Assembly (NCBI GenBank): GCA_014904845.1
Contig: MU119457.1
Location: 43,534-79,684, forward strand
Reading direction: 5' to 3'
From: Acephala macrosclerotiorum
Taxonomy: Eukaryota; Ascomycota; Leotiomycetes; Helotiales; Mollisiaceae
DNA length: 36,151 bases
A model generated the notes under the pieces. That model was not told the origin of the DNA and did no database searches. It saw nothing but the letters and a program-made list of their open reading frames with translations. Positions 12,630 to 23,553 of the stretch are shown one piece after another. The position numbers and the translations under genes were made by a program. Position 1 is the stretch's first letter; each line of letters starts with the position of its first letter.

Positions 12630-13374
12630 ATCGTTGAACAGAAACAGAAATAAACAAACAAAACAAGATAGCAGTAGTGGTATATAGAAATGCCAAAAGA
12701 AAAATTGAAAATTGGAACGAAAAAGAAAGCTTACAAGGTTGTGAGACGAATGCATCTCCTCCTGGAAACAGCATCGTGGAGGAGTCTTGGCATTTTCGAC
12801 CGCAGCAGGCCAACGCCTTGATATCCCACTACTGATTGCTAGATGAAAATCGGATAAAAAGCTTAGAAGGCGCGTAAACTCCACTCATCGTCGATAAGCT
12901 GGGAGTGGTTCACGTGACAGAGACGAAAGTAGACGTGTACGCGCGTTCGACGGCTCCACACGCATCGACGACTCGCAATTCGGGATCCTCATCTCTAGTC
13001 ATCTATTCCTGTCTATCCTCAACTCAGAAGATTAAAACCGGGGATGTACACATCCGCGTCACAAGAAACGAGGATGCTCATCAGCGGGAAGAAGTCTGTG
13101 GAGAAGTTGCCACCCCAGCCACCAGCGCGTCGGTCCCGAAATTTTGATGTATCAATACGTCGTTTGCTTCCTTGGAAGTCTAGATGTTGGGTGATCTACA
13201 ACATATTTTCTATTCTTAGTGGTCTGGCTCTTAATTGCCATGTTTGGCGCTTATGTCTTGCTAGTTGTGGTATGCCATCATGCCCTTGGGACGCCACTTC
13301 TTTTCCATCTGCATGTCAATTAATGTTTCGTATCAACTTTCTTTTCTGTTATGCTCGCTTCCCACTTCGGCGCA
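12630..13374. promoter_or_regulatory. Shared divergent promoter, MFS / arylsulfotransferase-like
   Basis: This 745-bp head-to-head spacer must hold both promoters. It contains one CACGTG palindrome at 12,911-12,916, a core bound by fungal bHLH factors (Pho4 or Cbf1 type in yeast); a single site is weak evidence. A CT/T-rich run just upstream of the + gene start (13,319-13,350) looks like a fungal 5' leader. Confidence 0.45.
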
Positions 13375-15173
13375 ATGAGGCTATCCATTCTTTTCTTTAT
13401 CCTTGCCGCGGTGTCTCGTTGCCAAGCCGATGAAGACGTCTTCCATAATGATCAAGCTTTTGATGCGGCAGCATATGGAGTATATCCCGTGCAGAGGTAT
13501 CGAAGCACGGACTTAGTATCGCCTCATGTCAACGTCTTGCAGTCCAGCCCGGAATGCGACAGTAGCCTGTACACCCTCTTGACACCGAGAGGATCTTCTA
13601 CGAGTGAGCCAACAGGTGTGATACTCGATCATGAGGGGCACTTGATATGGACATCTGGCTGGGAAGGCCAGCAAATCTACAACCTTCTTGTGCAAGAGTA
13701 TAAAGGCGAGAGCTATCTCACCTTCTGGGCTGGGAATGATGCCGTTGGGGGACATGGTGCTGGTTTCTACTATATGGTATGTTTGGAAGACTTCCTGGAC
13801 GGGGCCTGAACACTGATATTCTCCAGCTCGACAAGCACTACAACTTGTTCTTGAAGATTGGTGCAGCCGGAGGACTTGATGGTGATCTTCACGATTTTCG
13901 CCTTACCGAGAACGGAACCGCCCTGATGACCGTGTATCAAGTCATCAACAAGGACCTCTCAGATCTCGGGAAGCCATGGGTTGGAGAGATCTGGGATTGT
14001 CTGATCCAAGAAGTCGACATTGAAACAGGTGAGCTGATATTTCAATGGCGAGCTTCAGATCATTACAAAGTGTCCGACACTTTGAGGGACATCGGTGATG
14101 ATGGTGGGATTGGGCGGGCATTTGACTTCTTTCACATGAACAGCATCGCAAAGGACTCGAAAGGCAACTACCTCACTTCAAGCCGATACATGCACAGCCT
14201 GACCTACGTCAATGGTACCGATGGTGAAATCATTTGGATCATGGGAGGGAAGAGGAACATGTTCGAAGATCTCTCTGATGGTCATGCTACCAATTTCGCC
14301 TACCAGCACGACGCACGATGGTCCGAGGAGGACACGGAAGTTACTATGTTCGACAATGGAGTTGATGATCCGCACCCAAAAATTGCAGATACTCGCGGTC
14401 TTCGCTTACAGCTTGACCAAGAACGGATGACAGCGGAAGTGGTCGCGGAGTACAAGAATCCGCACCATATCCACGGTATTTCACAAGGTTCCTTTCAGAC
14501 GCTCCCAAATGGAAATGCTTTCATGGGATACGGAAATACAGCTGCTTTTACAGAGTACTCTCACAATAGCACAGTTCTCTGCGACACCCATTTCGGAGCC
14601 GAAAGCCGCTTCGGTGCCGGAGAAGTGCAATCCTATCGTGTCTACAAATACGCATGGCACGCTTGGCCTGAAACAAACCCCGACGTCGCAATCGCAGAGG
14701 ACGATGAAGGAGAATGGACTTTCTATGTCAGTTGGAATGGAGCCACCGAGGTCAGAGAATGGGTGCTCCAAGGTACCGATGAATCTGAAAGCGACGAATG
14801 GGTCGACCTCGAAAGAATTCTCAAAACAGAATTCGAGACTGAGTTCGGCATCCACAGCACATACCCAAGGTACATGAGAGTCCTGGCGCTCGATTCAAAC
14901 TTCAGAATATTAGGAGTCGGTGGCCTCTTGGACCTCACGATGGAGAAGGTAATCGACAGTTTCATTACCAACTCCACTGACTCTGGAAACAACATTAATC
15001 AACCAACGCAGACATGGTCCTTACCGCCCCTGAGAATCGAGGAGGGTGATACGTGGTGGTTGAAGATCATGCTGGGGTTTTGTACTTTTACTGGTCTATG
15101 CGTCGGGTTGCGGGAGGCGAAAGTGGTTTGGCGTACGAGGACACGGTTCAGAAGAGGGTCAATTGCTTTCTAG
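13375..15173 (+). CDS. Arylsulfotransferase (ASST)-family protein, secretory
   Basis: Two exons, 13,375-13,776 and 13,827-15,173 (50-bp intron), about 582 residues. The N-terminus MRLSILFFILAAVSRCQA is a clear signal peptide; an in-frame ATG at 13,351 would add eight residues. The body matches the fungal arylsulfotransferase family (Arylsulfotransferase_2 type): YTLLTPRGS, GVILDHEGHLIWTS, LHDFRLTENGTALMTVYQ, WRASDHYKV, FDFFHMNSIAKDSKGNYL, EIIWIMGGKRNMF, FAYQHDARW and NPHHIHGISQGSFQTLPNGN. Bacterial ASSTs move sulfate between phenols through a histidine in a beta-propeller; the His-rich motifs here suit that fold, but activity of fungal members is unproven. A hydrophobic stretch near residues 545-562 followed by Arg/Lys residues could be a C-terminal membrane anchor, facing the secretory lumen or cell surface. 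It is convergent with a second, unrelated sulfotransferase-type gene. Confidence 0.9.
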
Positions 15174-15738
15174 CGCGTTGATGGATGATACGCGACTTGC
15201 ATAGCCACAACCTGTATTTTCTTGCTGCCCTCGGAACATTTGGTGACATCTTTCATGCTCGAACACCTTCTCCTTTCGAAGTGATGCAGTTGAAGTGCAT
15301 GCAGTCGGAACCTGCATTCCCGCGTCTTGGTCCTTGGAAGGATACAACCGCAAGCTCGCAGAGTCGACTTGATAAAGGCAAGTCTACGAGAGACAGTTCT
15401 CCGGCACGATATCATCATCAGCCTTTCTCTCAAGACAGGGGTAATAATAGTGGGGTTGAGGCGCGCCAAGATTCCCAAACGGTGACGCGGCCTCGTCCCA
15501 AAATTTTTACAGATGAAGCAATCGGCGCGACGACATTTGATTGGATCGCTCAACAACTGGATACCAAGAGCAGTAATGAGCGTGAATACGGGACGGATGC
15601 GGCAATGGGATGCACTATCTGATGCTATTTGCTTGGTCCCCTTGGCTTATACGGTACAGAAAATAAAACATGGTATATGCGACTCTTATATGAACCCATT
15701 CAAATGACAAGAACCCAAGAACGCCCTGGCCCAATCAT
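15174..15738. other. Convergent intergenic region, no gene seen
   Basis: This 565-bp tail-to-tail spacer lies between the two sulfotransferase-type genes. The open frames on both strands (for example 15,185-15,622 on +) have no family resemblance. Confidence 0.55.
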
Positions 15739-16633
15739 TTACAAACTCCAAAGCATCGAGACAAGGTACAAGCACATAACGACTAATGCTAACATCTCCA
15801 AGAATTTGACAACCACATTCAGCGCCTGCATTCGATTCCTCCTGCGCGATCTGACAACAAAGTCGCGGTTGTCGTTGACGTTGGGAAATTTCTGACCCAT
15901 AGGAACGCGTTCGCCGAGGAAGTTGCAGAGTGGCTCCCATCCATCAGTGACTCTGAACTCCAACAGATTCTCCTTGGGCACCAAGCTTCTGACCTCCGCA
16001 TAATGCTTGTTGAAAACATCCTTTCCTCTGTGCTCGAAGTCGCCCTCAAAGAAGGTGTCGAAGAATTTCTTGAGCATCGGATAGTACATCCCCGCAGCCC
16101 AGCTCACATACTGCAGAAACCTCAACTCTGGATCCGTGACTCTCCAGAAAACCGTTCGCGTCGTAGAAGCGTGCCAAGAGTCGACATCTCGGTTCGTCAA
16201 GACGACCTTAGCTTCCGGGTAAGCCTCGATAAGTTCTTTCGCGAACGCTACGGCGGGCCAGTCGCATACAGCTTGGCAGTTGCCGAGCAATTGGTCCCAG
16301 TCTTCGCGCGTGAAGGGTTTTCCGACTCCGTCGTACTTGGCTCGGAGGGCGTCCATCCACATGAGCGCATCGGGAGGGTTTTCTATTGAGCAAGACATCA
16401 TGTGGTAGGTGTCGACGTAGCCGAGTTGTTGCATAGCCGCTCGCATTGCTGTAAATTGTTAGAGAGGTTCAAGAACCTGTGGTGAAATGCTTACATGCTG
16501 TTCCTGTGCGTCCAAGGCCCAAGATGAGGACTTTCATGGGAACTGTTCTGCGGCATTCTCGCCTGTTGATGTCTGTGTCGCTAGTGAAGATGTCGGTGAT
16601 AGGTTTCGGGGTATATCTTGCTGAATACGCCAT
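15739..16633 (-). CDS. P-loop sulfotransferase-like protein (Sulfotransfer_4 type)
   Basis: Two exons, 16,633-16,495 and 16,448-15,739 (46-bp intron), about 282 residues. Splicing restores the 5'-phosphosulfate-binding loop ILGLGRTGTAS (residues 37-47), which is interrupted without it. A 3'-phosphate-binding candidate follows, VVLTNRDVDSWHAST (Arg133, Ser137). Other family hallmarks are DALRAKYDGVGKPFTREDWDQLLG and CDWPAVAFAKELIEAYPEAK. This widespread fungal family is predicted to use PAPS; acceptors are mostly unknown and some database entries wrongly call it an epimerase. The C-terminal 25 residues (VVVKFLEMLALVVMCLYLVSMLW) form a likely membrane anchor, which would leave the enzyme facing the cytosol. 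Confidence 0.92.
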
Positions 16634-17869
16634 GTTGAAGAAAAATGAAGAAGTTTGATAAGAAATCGAAAACAGATGCCCGATAACGAACGCTCAAAAA
16701 CGGAAAGATGTGAATGCAGTCAAGTTATAGATTGGAGAGCAAATAGAAGCGATGAAGATCATACAGAAACATGGAATACTGCCCTACAAGTACGCAATCA
16801 GTATCTCACCAAACATGCTTCCCATGACCCTTGGACAATGCCAAGACTCTCTAAATAGAGATCTTCCACTCTTATGAAAACAACTCGCAGCCGCATTACG
16901 CAGAGATGGAGCAAAAGGAGATAGCAGATCGCAGCAAAACCAAGAGTCCAGACTTACCCCAACTTTTCGGGACCGATGATGGAGTTGTGATTTCAGATCC
17001 ACCGAATCGCACACTGGACTGTTCAGAGACTGCGGCAAAAGCGATACGTTGCACGCAAAGCTAGTGGGGACTAACTGGATGAGGACCATCTTCTCGAAAT
17101 CGATAATGGGGACGAAACGGAACGCAAAGATCAGCGCCATCATGCCAGGACACCTTGCCCAGTTTGCCGGGTAGCCCACACTGGTGGAGACAAAGCTAAC
17201 CAGCGCTGGTTCCCGGCACACGTGTAATTTGACGCGGCCTGAAAGGAGACTAGTTTTATGTGTGGACACAGCCTCGTTGCGAACTGATGGTCTGGCGGGA
17301 TGTGCAATTCGGATGAATTTCAGAAAGTGAGTCGTGATGCGTCGTCCGAACTCAAGGGTACAAGCTTTGTGGCGTATATGCAGTGACGAACCAGGACGGC
17401 TGGGTGATGAGATGCCCGAAACACCGTTGATGAATCCATCTGGAGCTGGCTATAGTTGACATTGCGTCTGCGAGCGATTGTGGCTGTAGATGTTGTTGGG
17501 GTTGATGTGGTTGATGTGTGAAAATTTCGAGATTCGTGACGCAGTATCTCGACTGGTTTGAGCTCTCCACGTGTTTTCAGCAACTATCCTTTCGTTGGGC
17601 TATTCCGAAGGGATTCCATGCACTTATAGTATATGATTGAGAGAAGCTCTGTTTAACGATTGCTAAATCGTACGCAATCATTACGCAATAAGTCCTAAAA
17701 CCTGCTGCCTTATTCCATATCACGTGATTATCATGTGCTCAAAAACTATCCTGCTCTCATTTAGCTCAATTTTACAAATCCCCAAGTCCTCGCTCCACGG
17801 AGTTATTAATATCAGTTACTATTCAGCATACCGATATAGTTATGAGCCACAAATCCATACTACCACGTC
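16634..17869. other. Intergenic, about 1.2 kb, no gene recognised
   Basis: Contains the promoter of the minus-strand sulfotransferase-like gene. A 161-codon frame on the minus strand (16,784-17,269) starts only at GTG and its translation resembles nothing. A perfect palindrome ATCACGTGAT sits at 17,719-17,728. Confidence 0.5.
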
Positions 17870-19937
17870 CTGTTCCGAATATGTTGGAGTCTTTCCATCT
17901 CGACCAACTTCAATCGCATTTCTTCAAAGCTCTAGTGCGATCCAGTCTAGTTGCTTGACGACCACAGATCAGATGGCATAGCTCCGAGGTAGACGGGTAA
18001 GCTTCATCAACTGCAATTGACGAAACATATCCAAGTATGTCAGATGTATCAATCTTCCCGTGAAGCCATACGCTCAGGCAGGCTCTGCAGAGGACAGCCG
18101 AGACGAGGAATAGCACCCCAAAAGTACATCCATCTGCATTTTACTATGCCAAAAGGATCGAAGAAAGTTTGTGTAGGCTCGGTAGCATTGATCAAAGGCT
18201 AAGAGGGCTGAATGTTGATGTTTGAGTTGATAGAAGCAAGCTAGAAGGTGTTGAAAACAGTCGTTAACCGGGTCGTAAAGGTAATGTTATCGAACTTAGA
18301 GAGATCTACAATACTACTTGTTAGGCCCCTCTACTATTGTTTCTTAGTTTGGAATAATGAGTATTACCAGTTGACAAAAACACCTCCGTTCTTGAAGAAA
18401 TCTGCATCGATCCCGGGTCCACGTATGACCAGTAATCAAAAACAGTAGTATCTATCAAGTTTGCTAGAATCGTTGTACTGGTATGAGTCGGAGGACTAGC
18501 TGATACAAAGCCGCAGGCAGGAGGAGCAGGAGGAAACCCAAAAGAATGCCCCTTGAAACATTCTGCAGTCACAGTTCGCGTGGCGAGAAGAACGGAACAT
18601 TGCCATAGGGCCAAGCCAATTTCGTTGAATGATCCGAAATAAACAGTTTGTGGTTCTTCGATACACTCGTCGCCAGCCTGTACCAGAAAAACAAAGAAGC
18701 CATATCCTTGTTCTACTTGCTGCTGCAGGGTTGAGGAGTAGTTTACTCCATCCGACAATTCACCATACAAGGAGGTGATATTCTTGTCCGGCAGATACTT
18801 TGAAAATGACGGGCACTCGAATTCGAAAAGCGGAATGGATAATGTCATGTTGTCTTTCGCAACGAAAGGAACGAATGCAATTGGATCATCGCCATCGATT
18901 TGAAAGGGACTAAATATCGGGATTCCGATGAATGCAGCCCAAGTAGCCGCTGGAAAAGACCAACCCTGGCTATCACCAGAGCATTGCCAGGGGTTTGATG
19001 TAGTGGTTAGCGGAACCAGGGGAAAACCGTCTCATCGAGAGCCATTGGGCACGATTCAATGCCGCGATTGAAGGACAAGCTTCCTTAGGATAGGGCTCTC
19101 AAGTAAGTAGCTTGGATGTCCAAAGACGTAGCCATGGGGCAAGATCGTCAGGGTCCAACCATGGTCCGGGACTCATTGTGTCAAAAAATTGCCAGGGAAC
19201 GGTTATAGAAACATCTTTGATAGTTTCCAGGTAGAGGGCTCTTACAGAGACTTGTCCAGCTAGTGGTGATAAGGCCCATAGCGCAAGCAAAACGCAATAG
19301 AACAGACCGAATGTGCGGAGTAGGAACTTATTCGAAGTAGTACTGGCCAAGGACCTACTCCTAACAAGGCTTTCCAGGATCTAGTCAGGGAATATGGTCA
19401 ACTTCGTAAAGACTGAAATCTCGAGTTGAGCTTGCCATGAGCTTTTCCCCTCTCTGGGCTTTCCACCTTGTTAACATCCGTAGAGTGATGGGAACGAGAA
19501 AGGGAAAGAAAAGCGGTAACACGGTCGGACCAAACTTTGCTGCCATGAATGCAAGAACTGTGGTCGTTAATGAAGAGAAGGAACAATATAGAAGAGAGAA
19601 CCCTACCTAAAAAGGTAAGAGCTGCGAGTATTTGAAATGCGTATGATACACTTTCAAAGATTGTGAACCAATGAAGCCGCGTTTGTTGTCGTGGGGTTGA
19701 AACTTCCTGGTCAATATTTGACCCTAAAATTAGAGACGAAGGGGAGAGTTCCTTTTTCCTTTTTATGGTTATTATTGTTTGCAATCGTGGGCCTTTTTGG
19801 ATGTCTATCTCAAGTTTCTGATCTTTCGTTCTGTTGTTAGCTTTGGTGTTTTTGATGCGAAACAGGGAGAAATCTTCCACTGCTATCAGCGGGTTCTGGC
19901 CGCCCCCTCCCGAATCAATATTCTCAGCGACTAACAA
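17870..19937 (-). pseudogene. Decayed fungal membrane protein, paralog A
   Basis: Reading along the minus strand across frames gives, in order: FESVSYAFQILAALTFLG; after a 49-bp intron (19,558-19,606) VLAFMAAKFGPTVLPLFF and RMLTRWKAQRGEKLM; ILESLVRSRSLAST; LLALWALSPLAGQVSVRAL; WAAFIGIPIFSPFQI; then the C-terminal LFLVSAVLCRACLSVWLH with DTSDILGYVSSIAVDEAYP. This is a common but unnamed family of large fungal membrane proteins with an LSPLGGQ-type motif and a DxLGYVSS segment near the end; function unknown. The frame breaks near 19,130, two TGA codons fall in the stretch after it, and another break lies near 17,920. The join after GEKLM appears to be a GC-AG intron (19,381-19,435). The N-terminal start is unclear. 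Paralog B, next to it, has the same order of parts. Confidence 0.75.
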
Positions 19938-20727
19938 AATATCGTAGGTCCAGAAGTAAACGGAAAGTATTCAAGAATTTGTGAAGAGGATGCCTCGTTC
20001 AATGATCTTGTCCCATTCAGATTCTAGGGTGTAGGCTCAAGCGATTCAGACGAGATGCGCAGCTCGCTTTTAACATTCATTCCGAGAAAGAGGTAAAATG
20101 TGAGTAGCACATCAGTCTTCTTGGAAACCGTGAGATGAGCCACTTACCATCGACGGAGCAGCGCTACTCATGCATGTATTGAATTCTATGCGACGTGGAT
20201 ATTGTAACAAGGTCCCTTTCGTCTCGCTTAAGTATTCGTCCAAGGACTTCGTACGAGCGCCTCTACCCTAGAAACAATCAATTTCCGTATAAGTGAAACC
20301 ATTCCTGACTCCACGAATTCAGGTCACACCAAAAACAAACTTAGTTGCGTTACAGCTGCCAAAGCTCATTTCTAGCTTTGCCATACCGCAAACCCTGCAT
20401 TTCATAGGTGTATCCAGAAGCATGCTAAGATTGTGAGCCTTAGCTCTAAAGGTAAAATAAAAGGGGGTTACTAATACATGAAAAATGAAGCCGGATTTTA
20501 TAACCAGAATGGATTTGTGGTCAAGCTCCTCGCACCAAAATTGAAGGAATCTCTCCTCAATTACTGTACGTATCTAATAAGAGTGATACACTGACGATGA
20601 ATTCAATATTTACATGTTAGTGTCTCTGAGCGGGACAGATGCGCTCTCTGTTTAGCAGTATTCAGTAGTATTCAATAACTTCGCCAGGCGCGTCAGACTA
20701 GGGCTTTCAATTTAATGCTGCTCTCTC
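19938..20727. other. Spacer between paralogs A and B, no gene seen
   Basis: About 790 bp of ordinary base composition with no long or recognisable frame. It should contain the promoter of paralog A and the 3' flank of paralog B. Confidence 0.5.
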
Positions 20728-20741
20728 TTAGTGGCTACGTA

Positions 20742-20770
20742 CAATCGGTTCCCTGGACTGTTCGCTAATT
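20742..20770 (+). repeat. Left terminal inverted repeat
   Basis: 29 bp, matching the reverse complement of 21,341-21,369 at 28 of 29 positions; the thirteenth base is T here and G in the other arm. Preceded by TA. Confidence 0.85.
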
Positions 20771-21340
20771 TTTTATATGTAAAATTGGCACTTTTATCTT
20801 TAATAATAATTTATTTAATAAATTACGAATAATATTACTCAAAAATTTAATAACGTATTTTTTAAATTTTTTTTTTTATAAAATATATTAATATTAATTG
20901 TTTTTTATTAATAATTTCGTTATTTATTTTATATTTTAATAAGTAATTTTTACTCGAAAAAAGCAAAAATTAAACGAAAATCGACGAGAACCTAAAAAAT
21001 ACTATGTTTTACATATTTTAAATTTTTTTAATAAATAATAATAATTATTTCAAATGAACTTTATATATATTTTAAATATAATAATTTAATTTTAAATTAC
21101 AAAACTTTAAATTTCATAAGAGAAATAATATATTATTTAAAATTAATAATTAATAAAAAATTTTAAAAAAAGAAATTTATTAATTTATTAATTTAATATT
21201 ATATTATTAATATTTAAAACTTAAAATAATTTTAAATCGGAAAAGAAATAATCATACTTAATTTTCATATAAATTATATTTTAATTAATTCGGTAATTAT
21301 TAAATTATAAGGGTTTGAAATAGTAAAGACCTCTGCACAT

Positions 21341-21369
21341 AATTAGCGAACAGTCCCGGGAACCGATTG
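21341..21369 (-). repeat. Right terminal inverted repeat
   Basis: Partner of the left repeat, followed by TA and then directly by paralog B coding sequence (read on the minus strand as ...TATGGCCAAG before the TA). Confidence 0.85.
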
Positions 21370-23239
21370 TACTTGGCCATATCTATCCATTGTCAAGGTC
21401 ATGTCTTTGAACTCCTCAGTCCTTTCCAGCTCATGGTTTGTGGGCCATCGAAATCGTTGTTCAAGATTATCATTATCATGTACAATTGCCATCGAGGAAA
21501 CATATCTTAGTATATCAGGGGTATTGATGTTGAAACGAGGCTAGATCGCGAATAAAGAGGAAGAGGGCAGGCCAGCTGATTGGGCGACAAGGATGTAGAA
21601 AAAGTACTAGTTACATCTGACGATATCAAAAGCCAAGTAAAACGTGGGCGTGGCAGGAGCGTTTGTTGCTAGGACGGGAAAGCTGAAACTAGCTTCAAAA
21701 CTTAGCGAAGCATAGTAAAGCGTGTTGAAGGCGGTTGTCAATCGGGTTGAAATTGTCGCCGGATCAACGACAGTTATGTTGAAGGGCAGGTTTCCTTCAA
21801 CAGGCATTGAAGAACCATTCTTAGTTGCTAGGAAAATTTCCGTTTTGGTAGAGACTGCGCCTCCTTTCATCGATATAGGATCAAGAAGAGGCCAAATCCT
21901 TGGCAGCTCTCTCGAGTAATCTTGCCACAATGACGAATTCGACGAATTCGGAGGTCCCACGGAAGTAATGAGGCAGTCATATGGTTGGAGTGGGAAGCCC
22001 AAGGATCTTCGACTCGAACACTACGTGTATGCTTCCCGAAATGTATGTGACACTGAACACTGCTAGAGACGAACCTAAGGTCCATAGAAGGACCCAAACA
22101 GAATCTCGTGTGGGTCGCCAGTAGGAGAAAAGTTTTCGATGTCCGTGACCAGGAAGAAGCCAGACCCAACCTTATTCGCCTGGTCGGTCCAGCCGTCAAA
22201 ATCGGGAGGCAATGATTGGTGAGGAAGAAAGTCGATCCAATTATCTGAAACCGAGTGAGCCGAGAAAGATGAACAATTAATATCGAAGAGAGCTACAGAA
22301 AAGCTTAAATTTGCTACTGCGAAGAATGGGGGCGGCGTATAATTGGTGAACGGATCCGAAGCCCCGGAAACATTGAAAGGTCCTTAAATTGGTACGCCGA
22401 TGAAGGTCGAGTAGTGACCATGTGTCGGTGTTAAAAGTATCAAAGATTTTCCAAGGCATGTTAACCGAGTGGTCTGTGATTTGATGTTGGTTCAAAAGTC
22501 TTATGGACGCTTGACTACCAAGGGGCGATAGATTCCATAGTAGTACCAGGCCTACCCCAAGGCTTTTCCAGGCGCTCAATTTATGAACATTTGTTATTGT
22601 ACTGAAAAGAGACCTGCTCCCGACGAATAATTCGAGACACTGCGCACCAAGAGTTAGCCTCGAAATTTAATACCATAGTTCACTTTAAAGACTATGCTTG
22701 TGCAGTACGTGGAGGCCTCACCTGCAATCTAGCTCCAGTGTGGATTTTTCATCGGGCCAGAAGTCTTAGAGTATCTACTGCAATGAACGAGAACAGGATT
22801 GGAAATATAGTCGGTCCGAACTTGGCATCTTCGAGTAGTATAATATTGCAGCCTTTTGCGAGATGCTTAAGAGCATCTTCGAACTCAATTGGCACGGCAT
22901 CCATGAAAAACTTGCTACACCGGCCAAGGGGGCGGAGGGGTCGTACTTCTTACTTGAGCCAAGATGTGTGTTGTCGACATACGCAGCCATTACGGCAAAA
23001 GCTGTACTGTTTCAGCACTATGGAAACGCAAAGCAGATGTGTTTACCTAAGAATGCAATAGATACAACAACTTCCAACGTACAACAAATAATATCGGACT
23101 TTGAGAATCTTTCCAGAGGTTTAGGCGGAGGCGAATTTCCCTATCCTGGTGTAGGCGCTGGCGAGTCAATGAACTCGAGGGGGTTTTCGTCGAACTTGCT
23201 CTTCTCGCTCTCAAGGGCCGGAAGGTTCGGGGAGTTCAT

Positions 23240-23553
23240 ATATTTAGAGATTAGCGCGATTAGTATGTGTTACCAACAGCACGTGGATGCTTTGCAAGAG
23301 GATGATTCGGCTTCGGATAAGACATCTTCCTCTCAATCTGATCTGAGGGATAAAATTTGGGGAGTACCTAACAATGTGCAGCGGAAGGAGAAGAAGGCAA
23401 GCAGAAAATCTATACGGGTGAAGATGTAACAAGTGCACCCTCAAAGCCACGGATCGTGCTGTCAGCATACAGAGAGACTGGGGGCAGCTAAGTCTCACCA
23501 AATGTCTGCCAGAGGCTGTGAATACCAACCCTTCTCGTGTGCGACCCTTTCAT
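23240..23553. other. Spacer upstream of paralog B, downstream of the dioxygenase
   Basis: A 314-bp interval holding the former promoter of paralog B and the 3' end of the dioxygenase gene. No gene seen. Confidence 0.45.

Larger units (their letters stand above)
20742..21369. mobile_element. Short AT-rich DNA transposon remnant (MITE-like), TA target site
   Basis: A 628-bp AT-rich block is bounded by 29-bp terminal inverted repeats with one mismatch (outer sequence CAATCGGTTCCC; inner GACTGTTCGCTAATT). A TA dinucleotide flanks each end (20,740-20,741 and 21,370-21,371). TA duplication is the rule for Tc1/mariner-type elements (mariner, pogo/Fot1), so this is probably a non-autonomous or RIP-ruined member. 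No transposase can be read inside; the interior is RIP-like. Removing the element and one TA joins the paralog B reading frame to a nearby stop codon, which fixes the borders. Confidence 0.85.
20728..23239 (-). pseudogene. Decayed fungal membrane protein, paralog B, split by a transposon
   Basis: Same family as A. The likely start at 23,239 gives MNSPNLPALESEKSKFDENP. A TAG stop interrupts the next stretch (TPG*GNS). Then come LEVVVSIAFLG, FFMDAVPIEFEDALKHLAKG, LLEDAKFGPTIFPILFSF and RLLAR*KIHTG, where the stop is TGA in place of the TGG seen in copy A (RWKAQRG). An 82-bp GT-AG intron (22,640-22,721) leads to CLELFVGSRSLFSTITN and LLWNLSPLGSQASIRLL. Compared with A, roughly 60 codons after FDTF are missing, with a frame break, and a TAA follows in IGVPI*GPF. 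The C-terminal part is well kept (ISTRLTTAFNTLYYASL; PDILRYVSSMAIVH; FKDMTLTMDRYGQ). A 628-bp element lies in the last codons; the predicted original stop is the TAA read at 20,730-20,728. TGG-to-TGA and CAG/CAA-to-TAG/TAA are the changes RIP produces. Confidence 0.8.

Noticed and set aside
16784..17269. 161-codon minus-strand frame
   Set aside because: No ATG start, no family resemblance, no supporting splice structure; left as intergenic.
20732..20741. Longer inverted repeat including the flanking TGGC sequences
   Set aside because: The apparent extension matches only partly, and the TA-flanked 29-bp version restores the host reading frame exactly.
22863..23429. 188-codon plus-strand frame
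   Set aside because: It is the antisense of paralog B's N-terminal exons, whose minus-strand reading shows clear family motifs.
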